In this document: in pieces, positions 8,463-18,071 of the stretch
Layout of the letters: each line of letters begins with the position of its first letter
Numbering within the stretch: the stretch's first letter is position 1
Assembly (NCBI GenBank): GCA_009782915.1
Contig: WRIC01000011.1
Location: 1 to 64,000, forward strand
Reading direction: 5' to 3'
Origin: Propionibacteriaceae bacterium
GTDB lineage: Bacteria > Actinomycetota > Actinomycetes > Propionibacteriales > Propionibacteriaceae
Length of the DNA: 64,000 nucleotides
Made by a program: the position numbers and the translations under genes
Notes under the pieces: model-generated
What the model was told of the DNA's origin: nothing
The model's database searches: none
Seen by the model: only the letters and a program-made list of their open reading frames with translations

Positions 8463-9775
8463 AAGAGGAAATAGCGCAGATAGACGTATACCCAGGAGAC
8501 AGCCAAAGTGAACAGGGTGACCACGATGCCGTACTTGGTGAACTTCCAGAAGCTAATCGGGCGGCCCCACTTGGCGGCGACACCCAAGACCACCACGTTC
8601 GCGCCAGCGCCAACAGCCGTACCATTGCCACCCAGATCAGAGCCAAAGACGAAAGACCACCACAGGGGGGAATCGGCCCCCGAGGCAGAAGTTGAGGCCA
8701 CCATGGTTTGAACCACTGGTGTCATGGCAGTGGTGTAAGGAATATTGTCCACCAGGGCACCAGCGAAAGCAGAGAACACCAAGAGCCCTGTCGCACCCAG
8801 CAACTCATCTCCCGCCATGAGGTTCGCGGCCATCTGACCAAGTTTTCCGATGACACCCACATTGACCAGCCCACCCACGAGGACAAACAGCGACATGAAG
8901 AATGCCAAGGTCATCCACTCAACCTCTTGGAGGAACTCTTGGGGTGTGGTACGGCTAACGATCACCATCGCTCCGGCACCAAGCAGAGCGACAATCGATG
9001 GATCCACACCCAAGGATGTGTGAAAACCGAAGGCAACAAGGGTGAGGACCAAAACAGTGAGACATTTGGCGAGCAGCACCTTGTCTTTGAGGGCATCAGC
9101 AGGATGGATCCCCGCTAAAATCTCATCAACATCGATTTTCTCTTTGAGCTGTTTACGGAAAAGAATATTCAGCAAACCAATGAGCAAAACGAGCAGAATC
9201 ACACACAGAGGGAGGGCGTGAATGAGGAAGTCGTTGAAGGTGAGTCCAGCTCGCGAAGCAATGATGATGTTGGGGGGATCAGCGATGAGGGTGGCCAGGC
9301 CAGCCACATTGGTGGCGAGGATGAGTGCAATCAGGTGCGGAGCGGGATCAATTCTGAGCCTCTGACAAACAGACAGGGTCACAGGAGTCACCAGGAGAAC
9401 AGTGGTGACATTGTCGAGAATGGGAGAGAAGATCGCTGTCACCAAGACGAGCAGGAGCATCAGCTTGGCCGGTTTTCCTTGAGAGGCACGAGCAGCCCAC
9501 AGCGAAATGAATTCGAAGAGCCCTGTGTGGCGAAGGATGGAAACAATCACCATCATTCCGAACAACAGGAACAGTACGTTCCAGTCCACACCAGTGGTGT
9601 GATCGAAGAAGGCTGAATCTGCGGTAACAATCCCCATGAGGATCATGACACCAACACCACCCAGTGCTGCAGCAACCCGGTGTACTTTCTCGGTAGCAAT
9701 CAGACCATAACTGACCGCAAAGACCCCCACAGCGAGGTAGGCAAGTACAGTCGGCGAAAGTATGGTCGGCTCCAA
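8456..9775 (-). CDS. ArsB/NhaD-family membrane ion transporter
   Basis: About 439 residues of nearly continuous hydrophobic helices (11-12 predicted), with the family hallmarks SPILDNVTTVLL and, in the second half, ALVDNIPYTTAMTPVV, plus DPPNIIIAS and GSDLGGNGTAVGA. These repeats are typical of the ion-transporter superfamily that includes ArsB, NhaD and the P protein. The substrate could be arsenite, sodium/proton or an organic anion and cannot be told from sequence. No arsenic genes (arsR, arsC, arsA) are nearby, which weakens an arsenite role. The start is uncertain: TTG 9775 is the longest and has only weak SD-like sequence. Confidence 0.85.
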   Translation of the reverse strand: MEPTILSPTVLAYLAVGVFAVSYGLIATEKVHRVAAALGGVGVMILMGIVTADSAFFDHTTGVDWNVLFLLFGMMVIVSILRHTGLFEFISLWAARASQGKPAKLMLLLVLVTAIFSPILDNVTTVLLVTPVTLSVCQRLRIDPAPHLIALILATNVAGLATLIADPPNIIIASRAGLTFNDFLIHALPLCVILLVLLIGLLNILFRKQLKEKIDVDEILAGIHPADALKDKVLLAKCLTVLVLTLVAFGFHTSLGVDPSIVALLGAGAMVIVSRTTPQEFLQEVEWMTLAFFMSLFVLVGGLVNVGVIGKLGQMAANLMAGDELLGATGLLVFSAFAGALVDNIPYTTAMTPVVQTMVASTSASGADSPLWWSFVFGSDLGGNGTAVGAGANVVVLGVAAKWGRPISFWKFTKYGIVVTLFTLAVSWVYVYLRYFLFV

Positions 9776-9928
9776 TCACTCATTTCCCATGGGGTCGGCC
9801 CTTGGTCAAGGCAAACAGGGTTTCACAAGCAGAAATACTAACAGATCAACCCTGATCAGTTGGCGCACAGTGTACCGTAAAACTCAAAACCGGTCAATGA
9901 AACCACATTCTCACAGGTTCACCTCGTC

Positions 9929-10175
9929 GTTCTGCGCGAAGTCGCAGAATCCAGAATCCACAGTCAAACAACTAGGCAGTCTGGACCCTGCGAGTCGCTC
10001 CACTGACGTTGTGCGCGAAGTCGCAGAATCCAGAATCCACAGTCAAACAACTAGGCAGTCTGGACCCTGCGAGTCGCTCCGCTGACGTTGTGCGCGAAGT
10101 CGCAGAATCCAGAATCCACAGTCAAACAACTAGGCAGTCTGGACCCTGCGAGTCGCTCCGCTCCGCAGGGTGACG
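9929..10175. repeat. Three tandem copies of a 79-bp palindromic repeat
   Basis: The segment TGCGCGAAGTCGCAGAATCC begins at 9933, 10012 and 10091, giving an exact 79-base period. Each unit carries the hairpin TTCTGCG/CGCAGAA (the first stem base differs in copies 2-3) and a second half CTGGACCCTGCGAGTCGCTCC. The copies are almost identical, so the duplication is recent. The last unit completes the GCAGGGTGACGG end that copies 1-2 lack. It fills much of the 9776-10241 gap; 9780-9925 holds nothing recognisable. Confidence 0.85.
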
Positions 10176-10183
10176 GTGGAAGT

Positions 10184-10214
10184 GTGTGACAGGGTGCCTG
10201 TCCCCTTGTCACAC
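10184..10214. repeat. Single REP-like hairpin downstream of glnA
   Basis: GTGTGACA at 10184-10191 can pair with TGTCACAC at 10207-10214 around a loop containing GGTGCCTGTCCCC. It is the most complete stem of the REP-like family in the window and sits just past the 3' end of glnA. Confidence 0.6.
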
Positions 10215-10241
10215 GAGTCCGCAGGGTGATGCAACTGGGGT

Positions 10242-11666
10242 TTACAGGTCGTAGTAGAGCTCGAACTCCACGGGGTGGGGGATCTGAGAGCAGCGTGCTG
10301 CTTCGGCCCTCTTGTTTTCCAACCAGATGTCGATCAGGCGCTGGGGGAAGACCCCGCCCTCGGTGAGGAAGTCATGATCGGCTTCGAGAGCATCCAACGC
10401 CTCATCGAGGGTGCGGGGAAGCTGTTCGATGTTTTTCTGTTCCTCAGCAGACAGGGTGTAGAGGTTGAAATCATAGGGACCGTGACCCTCGGGGCTGATC
10501 TTGTTTTTGACACCATCGAGGCCCGCCATGAGGATCGCCGCAAACGCATAGTACGGGTTGCAGGTGGCATCGGGGGAACGCAGTTCGAAACGCTTATCCA
10601 TCGGCGCTTTCGCGTACGCGGGGATGCGGATCACTGAGGAACGATTCGAGGTGGCGTACCCAATAGTCACCGGGGCCTCGTACCCGGGAACCAGGCGTTT
10701 GTACGAGTTGGTGGAGGGATTAGTGAACGCACACAGCGCGCGAGCATGGGTGAGTAGACCGCCAATGAAATGGTGGGCCATCTCGGAGAGCTGGGCATAC
10801 CCATCCTCGGAATAGAACAATGGCTTGCCGTCTTTGAACAGGTGCATGTGGACGTGCATCCCGTTGCCGGCTTCTTCATAGAGGGGTTTCGGCATGAAGG
10901 TCACCGACTTGTCGACACTCACCGCATAGTTTTTGATGAGGTGCTTGGCCATCATGGTTTTGTCGGCCATCTCCATCATGCCACCGAATTCGACCTCGAT
11001 CTCCAACTGACCAGGCCCGCCCACCTCGTGGTGGTGATATTTCACTTTGATGCCCTGGTTTTCCATGAGCAAGACCACCTCTGAGCGGAAGTCAGAGAGC
11101 TGATCGAGGGGTGGCGCCATATGATAACCACCCTTTTTGGCCATCTTGTAACCCAGGTTGTGGATTTCGTCACCCGAGTTCCATTCGGCCTGCTCCGAGT
11201 CCAGGGAATACCGTGAACACTGGGGGCTCACCTCATAGGACACATGGTCGAAGACATGGAATTCATACTCGGGCCCGATACGCATCTCGTCAGCGATCCC
11301 CGACTTTTTCATATATTCCTGAGCATGGTACGCCACGTTGCGCGGGTCCTGGTCGAAGCGGCGGTTCTTGGGCAGGTCGATCACAAACACGTCACCGATC
11401 ATCGCGAGGGTTGGTACGGAAGAAAACTCATCAACGTACGCACTCGACAGATCAGGAATGAACACCATGTCGGATTTCTCAATAGGAGCAAAGCCGTAAT
11501 TCGATCCATCAAAACCGATCCCATGCTCCATGGTGTGCTCGGTGAGACGATCAGCGGGAATGGTGAGATGCCTCCACCGTCCATTCAAATCGATCATCAT
11601 GAAATCAACCATCTTGATTTCGTTGTCTCGGCAAAAGTCTTTAGCCTGCTGCAGGTTCTTGAACAT
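10242..11666 (-). CDS. glnA: Type I glutamine synthetase
   Basis: 474 residues, the usual length for GS-I. It makes glutamine from glutamate, ammonia and ATP as a cytoplasmic dodecamer. Visible signatures are the Asp loop region GIGFDGSNYGFAPIEKSD, the metal-ligand motif GPEYEFHVFD, NGMHVHMHLF with the active-site His, the NRSSVIRIPAY stretch and FELRSPDATCNPYYAFAA. Near residue 402, NLYTLSAEE corresponds to the adenylylation site, so control by GlnE adenylyltransferase is likely. The start is ATG 11666, with GAGGAAA about 9 bases upstream. It is divergent from the gene at 11986; the 319-base region between them probably carries both promoters, but I could not fix either. Confidence 0.97.
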   Translation of the reverse strand: MFKNLQQAKDFCRDNEIKMVDFMMIDLNGRWRHLTIPADRLTEHTMEHGIGFDGSNYGFAPIEKSDMVFIPDLSSAYVDEFSSVPTLAMIGDVFVIDLPKNRRFDQDPRNVAYHAQEYMKKSGIADEMRIGPEYEFHVFDHVSYEVSPQCSRYSLDSEQAEWNSGDEIHNLGYKMAKKGGYHMAPPLDQLSDFRSEVVLLMENQGIKVKYHHHEVGGPGQLEIEVEFGGMMEMADKTMMAKHLIKNYAVSVDKSVTFMPKPLYEEAGNGMHVHMHLFKDGKPLFYSEDGYAQLSEMAHHFIGGLLTHARALCAFTNPSTNSYKRLVPGYEAPVTIGYATSNRSSVIRIPAYAKAPMDKRFELRSPDATCNPYYAFAAILMAGLDGVKNKISPEGHGPYDFNLYTLSAEEQKNIEQLPRTLDEALDALEADHDFLTEGGVFPQRLIDIWLENKRAEAARCSQIPHPVEFELYYDL

Positions 11667-11985
11667 TGTTTAAGTTTCCTCATCTCTTGGTGGAGATTGC
11701 ATGTCGAATCACTCGCCAGGGGTGGGAGGTGACATACATCACCCCTCAGCATACCCTGCCCAGCGCCCCTGCGATTTCCACCTCTTCCTGGTGAGACCGC
11801 TGTGATGCCCACCGGATCACCTCTTCCACGAAACCCCACCGGGGAGAAACCTCGAGTGGTTCTCAACGATGTCTCTGGCGACTTGGTGGCGATGACTGTA
11901 ACACAATAGACTGGCATCTGCCGTAGGATGGGCATCGTTGGGGGAGATGGCGAATCGATGAAACCCAAGATTTTGAGGAGCAGAT

Positions 11986-13953
11986 GTGCGTGATATGCAA
12001 CTTCGCGGGGCAGCTCTGGCAGCTCTGAGACAACCACACACCACAGGTGAAGAGCTCATGGCTATCGCCGCGGCTCATCCTGACCTGATGGGCAGGGCGG
12101 CCACCCACAAGAATGCTGAGGCAAAACTCAAAGACTTGGCGAACGCTGGCCATACTTCCAGCACTTCCAGCCCGACCCCTACATCGACCACCGAGCGGTT
12201 GAGGGAAACTCGCCGCGACATTGATCCCTTGCCTGAGCGTCCACGTGTCGAGCGCCCTTCTCGGCTACGCGACACCGATGAGGTACGTCGCCCAACGCCA
12301 GTTCGCCGTACCACTGAAGAAACCCGATCCACTGTGCCACCGAGGAGACCCGCCCGCCTCGCGCCCGGCAAAGATATTGAATCAGCCCTCGATGAGATCC
12401 TCCAGAATTGGAATGACCCAGCAGAGTACCGGGTTACCCGCAAGGATTCCACTGATGAACTCAAGGAATCCTTGGACCGCATTGATGCCTATCTCGGCAA
12501 CATTGAGACAGGGAAACCCGCCCCACGCAAGCGATATTCACCACCCAAGGTGACAACACCGGTTGAGGATGTCGATGATCTTCTCACAGTCAGCATTGAT
12601 GACTTGCTTGATGATGATAAAGATTTCAATGATGTGGATGATCTACGATTGCCCGCCACCACAATCGATACCGACGGCGATTTTGACGACTGGGACGACG
12701 ATGAACCGTCCTCCCCGGTGAAAGAGTCCTTGCCTAAAGACAGCGATCTTGACGAGGATGATGAGACTGCCCGCGACGAAAATGATGGTGACAAGAAAGA
12801 CAAGCCAACCAAGCCAGTCAAGAAATCTAAGAAAGCCACAGGCAAAAAGAAGTCAAAAACCCCTCTCTTGATTGGTCTGGTCGCTGTCTTTCTTGCTTTG
12901 GTGCTCGCACTGGTTTTCTTGGTGCTGCTCCCCTATCAAGCCAGAGCGGATTTCGATACTGCTTCGAATCACTACACCACTGCCCAACAAGAGATGAGGA
13001 CAGCCATAGCCCAAGGTGATGCCATCTTGGAGTCCACCACGGAAGAGGATGTGGACAACCCTGAGCTTCTTTCTTCTTTGGATTCAGTTGTCACAGAAGC
13101 CAAAGATTACTTGGGCATCGCCCCCGAGATGGCTTCAACAACCAAGGAGATTCGCGCCCAAACAGACACCCTCAACATGCGTACCGAGCAGGTGTTGTCT
13201 ATGACCGCCAAACTTGGTCATGCGACCTCCGCGGTGTCCTCAAACCGGGCCCAGATCGGGTTGGCGACCATGACCGAGATCCTCAACCAGGCCCGTACCC
13301 TCTATGAGGAATCAGAGGGACTGGTTGATAATGACGCAGTACGCCCAGATCTGCTTGAGGCGATTAACGCAGCCCAGCAGGCGATGGACAGCGTTGATTC
13401 TTCTGATCATGCGGCAGTGCTAGCCATGCTGGAAACCCACAAGGCGACCCTGCAAGCAGCCTCTGATGCTGTCAGCGAGGTGAAGAAATCCAAGTGCGAT
13501 AACGGCACGATTGTTCCTGCGGGAGTCAATTCCATGGTGTGTGGGGGGATGCCCAGTGGGGCTAGTGTTCCCCGGGCAGGCAACAAGGTCCAATTCACGA
13601 TGCCTTCCGGTGATATGGGTTGCACCAAGGATGCTTTCACCAACGGGACCATGATCTGTGAGATCCCCGATCGTAACTGGAATTTCCCCGGTGGAGTGTC
13701 CAATGACTGCTACAGCTCCGCCACCTGCCACATTGGTATCTCTGGTGATGGTGTGGTCGGCAGAAGCTCCCAAGGCACCCAACCGTGGGCGAGCAACCAA
13801 TCGAATGGGGTGAAGGCCCCTGTCCTGGAGGATGGTAAGGTCGCCGATTTTGGTTCCGTGGCTTGCCTGAGCACCCAGAAGGGTGTGGTGTGTTGGGACG
13901 TGAAATCCCACCATGGTTTTAGGGCCAGCAAGGCCGGGGTCATGTCCTGGTGA
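11986..13953 (+). CDS. LRV-repeat/transmembrane protein with C-terminal Cys-rich extracellular domain
   Basis: 655 residues. Residues 1-55 (GEELMAIAAAHPDLMGRAATH) match the leucine-rich-repeat variant domain found at the cytoplasmic N terminus of actinobacterial membrane proteins. Residues 60-285 are Asp/Arg/Pro-rich and look disordered. A membrane helix spans about 293-315, followed by a helical stalk. From about residue 503 comes a domain with paired cysteines and FTMPSGDMGC. The protein at 14922 has the same layout and the same C-terminal domain, so they are paralogues. The start is GTG 11986, with GAGGAG 5 bases upstream. It heads a likely operon with 14047 and 14922. The role is probably envelope or septum related. 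Confidence 0.8.
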   Translation: MRDMQLRGAALAALRQPHTTGEELMAIAAAHPDLMGRAATHKNAEAKLKDLANAGHTSSTSSPTPTSTTERLRETRRDIDPLPERPRVERPSRLRDTDEVRRPTPVRRTTEETRSTVPPRRPARLAPGKDIESALDEILQNWNDPAEYRVTRKDSTDELKESLDRIDAYLGNIETGKPAPRKRYSPPKVTTPVEDVDDLLTVSIDDLLDDDKDFNDVDDLRLPATTIDTDGDFDDWDDDEPSSPVKESLPKDSDLDEDDETARDENDGDKKDKPTKPVKKSKKATGKKKSKTPLLIGLVAVFLALVLALVFLVLLPYQARADFDTASNHYTTAQQEMRTAIAQGDAILESTTEEDVDNPELLSSLDSVVTEAKDYLGIAPEMASTTKEIRAQTDTLNMRTEQVLSMTAKLGHATSAVSSNRAQIGLATMTEILNQARTLYEESEGLVDNDAVRPDLLEAINAAQQAMDSVDSSDHAAVLAMLETHKATLQAASDAVSEVKKSKCDNGTIVPAGVNSMVCGGMPSGASVPRAGNKVQFTMPSGDMGCTKDAFTNGTMICEIPDRNWNFPGGVSNDCYSSATCHIGISGDGVVGRSSQGTQPWASNQSNGVKAPVLEDGKVADFGSVACLSTQKGVVCWDVKSHHGFRASKAGVMSW

Positions 13954-14046
13954 TCGGGTAACAATACAGCCACGAAACGACGCACATCACCCCAAGAAGG
14001 TATTCTTTTACCGAGCGTACGGGGGTGCGCCCGACAAGGAGACATT

Positions 14047-14910
14047 GTGAGACGTCCTCAACCGCAGGCCAGGTTTGCTGTGGAGCCTGAGACTGAGACG
14101 ACCGATCCCCACCATGGGTCCAGGAGATCTTTTCTCATCATTGGTGGTGTCACAGCAATCATTGTCTTGGGTATCACTATCTTCGCGGCGGTGGTTCTGC
14201 AGCCACGCCAATGGCATTCCCAAGCTGAGCTGGACTTTAACCAGGCGGAAGCAAAATATGTGACAGCCCAGGAGTCGCTGAATGCTTCCTTGCGTGATGC
14301 AGCTGAGGTTCACCAGAACACCACTGTTGAGCAACTCGATGATCCTTCTGTACTAACAGATTTGGCTTCCCTCATCGACCAGGGGAAGGAGCTGCTCGCC
14401 CCCGCGCCTGATATGGCGGAGAAAACCAAAGAGATTCGTCAACAAGTCAATGAGTTGAATACTGCCGTTATTGAGGTACGCGACATGGTCAGCCAAATCG
14501 ACACCCAGGTTGGCGACATTGTCGCGGTCACCAAGGGTGGGGTCGATGTGGCATCACTGAGTGTGGGGGATTGCCTGATCATCAAAAACCTCGATGGGGC
14601 TTTCAAGACTGTTCCTCGGGTGGCGTGCACCCAGCCACACGATGCGGAGATTATTCATGTGTTTACTAGTTCCGAGGCGACGTTTTCTGCCGGCGCCATC
14701 GAGGATGTAGCCAAAAAGACGTGCACTCAGGCTATGCTCGACTATGTGGGACCACGCCATGGATTTGTTTCCTCGAGGGGTCTCGGGTTGACATACTTTT
14801 CGCCGTCGGAGAATTCCTGGGATCAAGGTGATCGTACGATAAGTTGTCTAGCCTATGCCCTGTCGGAACGCAGTGAGCTCACCTCGAGTGTCCAAGGACA
14901 AGGAAAGTAA
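14047..14910 (+). CDS. Septum-formation-domain membrane protein
   Basis: 287 residues with a basic N terminus, one membrane helix (about residues 29-52) and a helical stalk related to those of the flanking proteins (ELDFNQAEAKYVTAQESL). From about residue 170 comes a domain with SVGDCLI, RVACTQPHDAEI and WDQGDRTISCLA. This matches the septum-formation domain (PF13845-like), an extracytoplasmic actinobacterial domain with two conserved disulphide-type cysteine pairs. The start is GTG 14047, with AAGGAG 5-6 bases upstream. It sits between two LRV paralogues and is probably coexpressed with them. The minus-strand gene at 16475 carries a paralogous domain. Confidence 0.83.
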   Translation: MRRPQPQARFAVEPETETTDPHHGSRRSFLIIGGVTAIIVLGITIFAAVVLQPRQWHSQAELDFNQAEAKYVTAQESLNASLRDAAEVHQNTTVEQLDDPSVLTDLASLIDQGKELLAPAPDMAEKTKEIRQQVNELNTAVIEVRDMVSQIDTQVGDIVAVTKGGVDVASLSVGDCLIIKNLDGAFKTVPRVACTQPHDAEIIHVFTSSEATFSAGAIEDVAKKTCTQAMLDYVGPRHGFVSSRGLGLTYFSPSENSWDQGDRTISCLAYALSERSELTSSVQGQGK

Positions 14911-14921
14911 GGAGTACGATC

Positions 14922-16472
14922 GTGAGTGTGATCGACGACCGCTACGCAGCCATGGCCGCCTTGGAGGATCCGTATACCACCGAGGAGGATCTTCTGGCGA
15001 TAACCACTCACCACCGTGATCTGTGGGTGGAGGTAGCCAGGCACCCGAACACCTACCCTGGGTTGTTGGACTATCTTTCCCAGTACGGTGATGATGCTGT
15101 TCGCGAGGCTATTGCTCAACGAGGGATGGAGCCTGCCACCCAAGTGATGAGCCCAGAGGCGACCACCACAGTGGCGACTCCAGGACCCAGTTTCACTGAT
15201 GACCCAACGACGGTGATGGGCGATCCAACGAAAGTGATGAGCCCTGATGGGTCACCATCTTGGGGTTCTTCACCGGACGACGACAAACCACTGCCAGGGA
15301 TTGGGCTGGATCGTGTTGATGATTCCGATGATGATGCTTCACGCAAAAAGAGGATGATCCTGCTTGCTTCTATTGGTGGTGGTGTTGTTGGGCTGGCTGC
15401 GATCGCTTTGGCGGTCATTTTCCTCATTGTTCAACCGCGAATGCTGAACAATGAGTACGACACAACTTTTGCGGCGTTTGTGGGGGCCCAAAATGATTTG
15501 GCTGAGGCTATTAGTGATGCCACGGATTCTTTCGAAATCACGGAAGCTGACAAGGTGAAGGACCCAGAGGTCCATGAGGCGTTGCCTGATGCCATTGAGG
15601 TGGCCAAGACTTTCATCAGTATGCCGGATGAGAAGGCTGGGACCAAGAAGGAGATCCGTGAACAAATCACGGCGATGAGTGAGGAAACAGCGACTGTTGT
15701 TCAGGCAACTGAGACCTTGGTGGCGGCCACAGGAAAAGTCGATGAGTCTCGTCGGGAGTTCTTTGGTGAAGCCCTCCAGGAGGCTATCGATGCTGCCCAA
15801 AAAATCCTAGATGACTCTGAGGGTTTGGTGAGCGACGAAACTGTTCGTACTAGTTTGGCGGAAGCTATTACAACAGCGACGCAGACTCATGCCTCCCTGA
15901 GCGTCATGGAGCGACAAGCAATGATCGACACTGTGGAATCCAATATTGCGACTCTCAAGGATGCGGGGGCTTCGGTTAGTTCTGGCCAGCTCACCAAGTG
16001 TCAAAGTGGGGTGTATATCCCCCATGGTGTTGATGAGATCGTGTGCGAGGGTATGCCTCGGGGAGCAACCAATCCGAAGGTGAACGGCCAGTACGCCACG
16101 TACGTTCAATTCTCGTTGCCGAACGGAAAGATCGGCTGCACCGCGGATGCTTACGCTACTGGGATGGTGATGTGTGAATCGACCGAAAAGACGTGGGTAC
16201 TGCCCAAGGATGTCACACCGCCGGAACCTGTCACCGGTGGAACCGTGGAACCTGTCATCATGGATGGGAAGGTCAGTGGCCAATGGCACAGCGATGTTGC
16301 CCCCTGGGGTTCAAGTCGCGCTGAAGGGCTCACTATTCCAACATTAAAGGACGGTCAGGTCGCCAACATGGGCGCTATCGCTTGCCGAAGCCAAGATGGT
16401 GCAGTGTTGTGTTGGGATGTGAGTACGCACCATGGTTTCTTGATGAGCACCACCGACTTTATTTATTGGTGA
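14922..16472 (+). CDS. LRV-repeat/transmembrane protein, paralogue of 11986
   Basis: 516 residues. The N-terminal LRV segment (YTTEEDLLAITTHHRDLWVE, then VARHPNTYPGLL) is clearer than in the gene at 11986 and resembles the LRV units that sense or scaffold in other actinobacterial proteins. A short Pro/Asp-rich linker leads to one membrane helix (about 146-172). A long helical stalk follows, then the shared C-terminal domain from about residue 359 (KCQSGVYIPHG, FSLPNGKIGCTADAY, VLCWDVSTHHGF). The start is GTG 14922, with AAGGAG at 14908-14913, 11 bases after the stop of the previous gene. It ends two bases before the convergent gene at 16475. Confidence 0.8.
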   Translation: MSVIDDRYAAMAALEDPYTTEEDLLAITTHHRDLWVEVARHPNTYPGLLDYLSQYGDDAVREAIAQRGMEPATQVMSPEATTTVATPGPSFTDDPTTVMGDPTKVMSPDGSPSWGSSPDDDKPLPGIGLDRVDDSDDDASRKKRMILLASIGGGVVGLAAIALAVIFLIVQPRMLNNEYDTTFAAFVGAQNDLAEAISDATDSFEITEADKVKDPEVHEALPDAIEVAKTFISMPDEKAGTKKEIREQITAMSEETATVVQATETLVAATGKVDESRREFFGEALQEAIDAAQKILDDSEGLVSDETVRTSLAEAITTATQTHASLSVMERQAMIDTVESNIATLKDAGASVSSGQLTKCQSGVYIPHGVDEIVCEGMPRGATNPKVNGQYATYVQFSLPNGKIGCTADAYATGMVMCESTEKTWVLPKDVTPPEPVTGGTVEPVIMDGKVSGQWHSDVAPWGSSRAEGLTIPTLKDGQVANMGAIACRSQDGAVLCWDVSTHHGFLMSTTDFIYW

Positions 16473-16474
16473 GG

Positions 16475-16969
16475 CTAGGCGCCTTGACCACGGATGGAGC
16501 TGGTGAGCTCGGTTTCGTCGGACACTGTGGCAGCCAAGCAACTCACTGACCGGTCACCGTTGTCCCAGGAGGCAGCTGAGGGGATGAAGAAGAACACCTT
16601 CAGCCCACCCGATGAGACTGCATAATAGCGCGGACCAACGTACTCCTCGACCACCTGGTAGCAGACGGTGTCGGCGGCATCCCTGATTGCAGGTTCATCG
16701 AAAGCACCGTCGGGTAGATCAAACATGTGGAAGACCTCTGCATTGTGAGCATCGCTGCAGGGAACCACAGGCAGGGTGGCCACATTGGAATCCAGGTTGA
16801 CGGTGATCAGACAGTCACCGACACGCAAAGCAAAAGGGTTCACATTCGTGGAGGCTGTGATGTGACCATCGGGGTCACGATGGTCGGTGAGCCCAAGCAG
16901 GGAGCACCCACCCAGGGCAGTCGCCACAGCAAACCCAGCAACGAGGACAACCAGTTTCCTCAACTTCAT
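16475..16969 (-). CDS. Septum-formation-domain lipoprotein
   Basis: About 164 residues. A signal peptide ends in a lipobox (ATALGGC), so the mature protein is probably lipid-anchored on the outer face of the membrane. The rest is a septum-formation domain closely related to the C terminus of the 14047 product: RVGDCLI, VVPCSDAHNAEV, WDNGDRSVSCLA, and the same ending pattern ELTSSIRGQG. The start ATG 16969 is chosen because it begins the signal peptide and has AGGG about 8 bases upstream; the upstream extension to 17041 is not protein-like. It looks like a duplicated, membrane-helix-free version of its neighbour. Confidence 0.82.
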   Translation of the reverse strand: MKLRKLVVLVAGFAVATALGGCSLLGLTDHRDPDGHITASTNVNPFALRVGDCLITVNLDSNVATLPVVPCSDAHNAEVFHMFDLPDGAFDEPAIRDAADTVCYQVVEEYVGPRYYAVSSGGLKVFFFIPSAASWDNGDRSVSCLAATVSDETELTSSIRGQGA

Positions 16970-17094
16970 AGCGTGTACCCTCACTTCATGATGATAATGA
17001 CCAGGAGTCAATTTACCCGCCCGAGTATACCCCAGGTGCATGATTGCTGATATACAGTCGTGGCCACACTGTCCCAGCCCCGCTGACTGTCCCT

Positions 17095-17799
17095 CTAGTT
17101 GAAAACCAGGTCATCGAACAGGTGGCGATTTTCACGCAGACGGCGTACCGTGTCGGACACTCGACGCCGTACTGCTGCAGGGGTCATGGTGAACAACTCG
17201 GCCACACGCGCACTAGGTAAACCATCGAGATAGACCTTCTCCAGGATATTCAGCGATTGTGCGGTAGCCAATTCCATGTGGCGCGCGAGGTCGATGATGG
17301 TGTGAACATGCTCCTGGTTGATCTGGTTGTCATCGTGGACGGTGGTTGGACTATTCACCGGGATGATCACGCGCGAGCGACATTCGGCTACCGCGTCTTT
17401 GCGAGCATCTAAAACGAGGTTAGCTGCGATGGAGTGGGGTCTCTTGGTGAGCGGATAGTGCGCGATACGAATCCACAGAGCAGACAGAATGTGTTCCACC
17501 GGCGGGAAAGGGTTGGCTGTTGACATCAAAATGATCTTGGGGAGGAGTGCTTGGATGATCGTGCGCCCGGCAAGGACGTGGCCGTCTTGGCAGGCGGTGA
17601 GGAGTTCTGTCAGTACGTGATCGGGATCGTGTCGAATACTGTTGAGGATCTGGTGGAGGGTGGAAGCACTCGACAACCATGTTGGGGGGTGCTGGGCATA
17701 TTCTTCCCATTCCTGATTGAGCCGCTGGGATATGACTCCTGGTGGTTCATTGCTGATGATCGGCAAGAACTGGTCAATAGTTGTGACTGATGGGGACAT
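17095..17799 (-). CDS. Sigma-70-like transcription regulator
   Basis: 234 residues. Residues about 180-225 form a convincing sigma region 4-type helix-turn-helix (ILEKVYLDGLPSARVAELF, then AAVRRRVSDTVRRLRE). Residues about 60-95 (ACQDGHVLAGRTIIQALLPKI) resemble the start of sigma region 2. It could be a diverged sigma factor or a stand-alone sigma-like activator; the weak region 2 keeps this open. The start is ATG 17799 behind a strong AAGGAGGT. No anti-sigma factor is adjacent. It is divergent from the small membrane-protein gene at 17880. Confidence 0.7.
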   Translation of the reverse strand: MSPSVTTIDQFLPIISNEPPGVISQRLNQEWEEYAQHPPTWLSSASTLHQILNSIRHDPDHVLTELLTACQDGHVLAGRTIIQALLPKIILMSTANPFPPVEHILSALWIRIAHYPLTKRPHSIAANLVLDARKDAVAECRSRVIIPVNSPTTVHDDNQINQEHVHTIIDLARHMELATAQSLNILEKVYLDGLPSARVAELFTMTPAAVRRRVSDTVRRLRENRHLFDDLVFN

Positions 17800-17879
17800 G
17801 GTACCTCCTTGTTCTTAGACACAACTCTTGTCTGTCACTGTTGCCCAAAGAGTTGACGAACCATGGGTAGGTGGTGTCC

Positions 17880-18071
17880 ATGACGGCTCATGTGTTTTCT
17901 GAATGTTGGCTAACGATCACTCGATGTCTCCACGGTGTTGTCGCAGTGTTGTCGATCGTTTTCGTTTTGGCATTTCTCTTGCCTTTTGTCAGTCAAATAC
18001 TTTTCACCAGATCGGTGGGTTGGGTCGTTCTCTTGAGCCATCCTGATTTGCATGAGACACTGGGAACATGA
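17880..18071 (+). CDS. Small membrane protein coupled to the DLW-39-like gene
   Basis: 63 residues with one strong hydrophobic helix (HGVVAVLSIVFVLAFLLPFV). I do not recognise a family. Support for it being real: its TGA overlaps the ATG of the next gene as ATGA (18068-18071), the usual mark of translational coupling, and AGGTGG lies about 6 bases before ATG 17880. Confidence 0.4.
   Translation: MTAHVFSECWLTITRCLHGVVAVLSIVFVLAFLLPFVSQILFTRSVGWVVLLSHPDLHETLGT

Noticed and set aside
8456-9775. Arsenite efflux pump (arsB)
   Set aside because: The superfamily is right but no ars genes are near and the substrate cannot be read from motifs, so no gene name is given.
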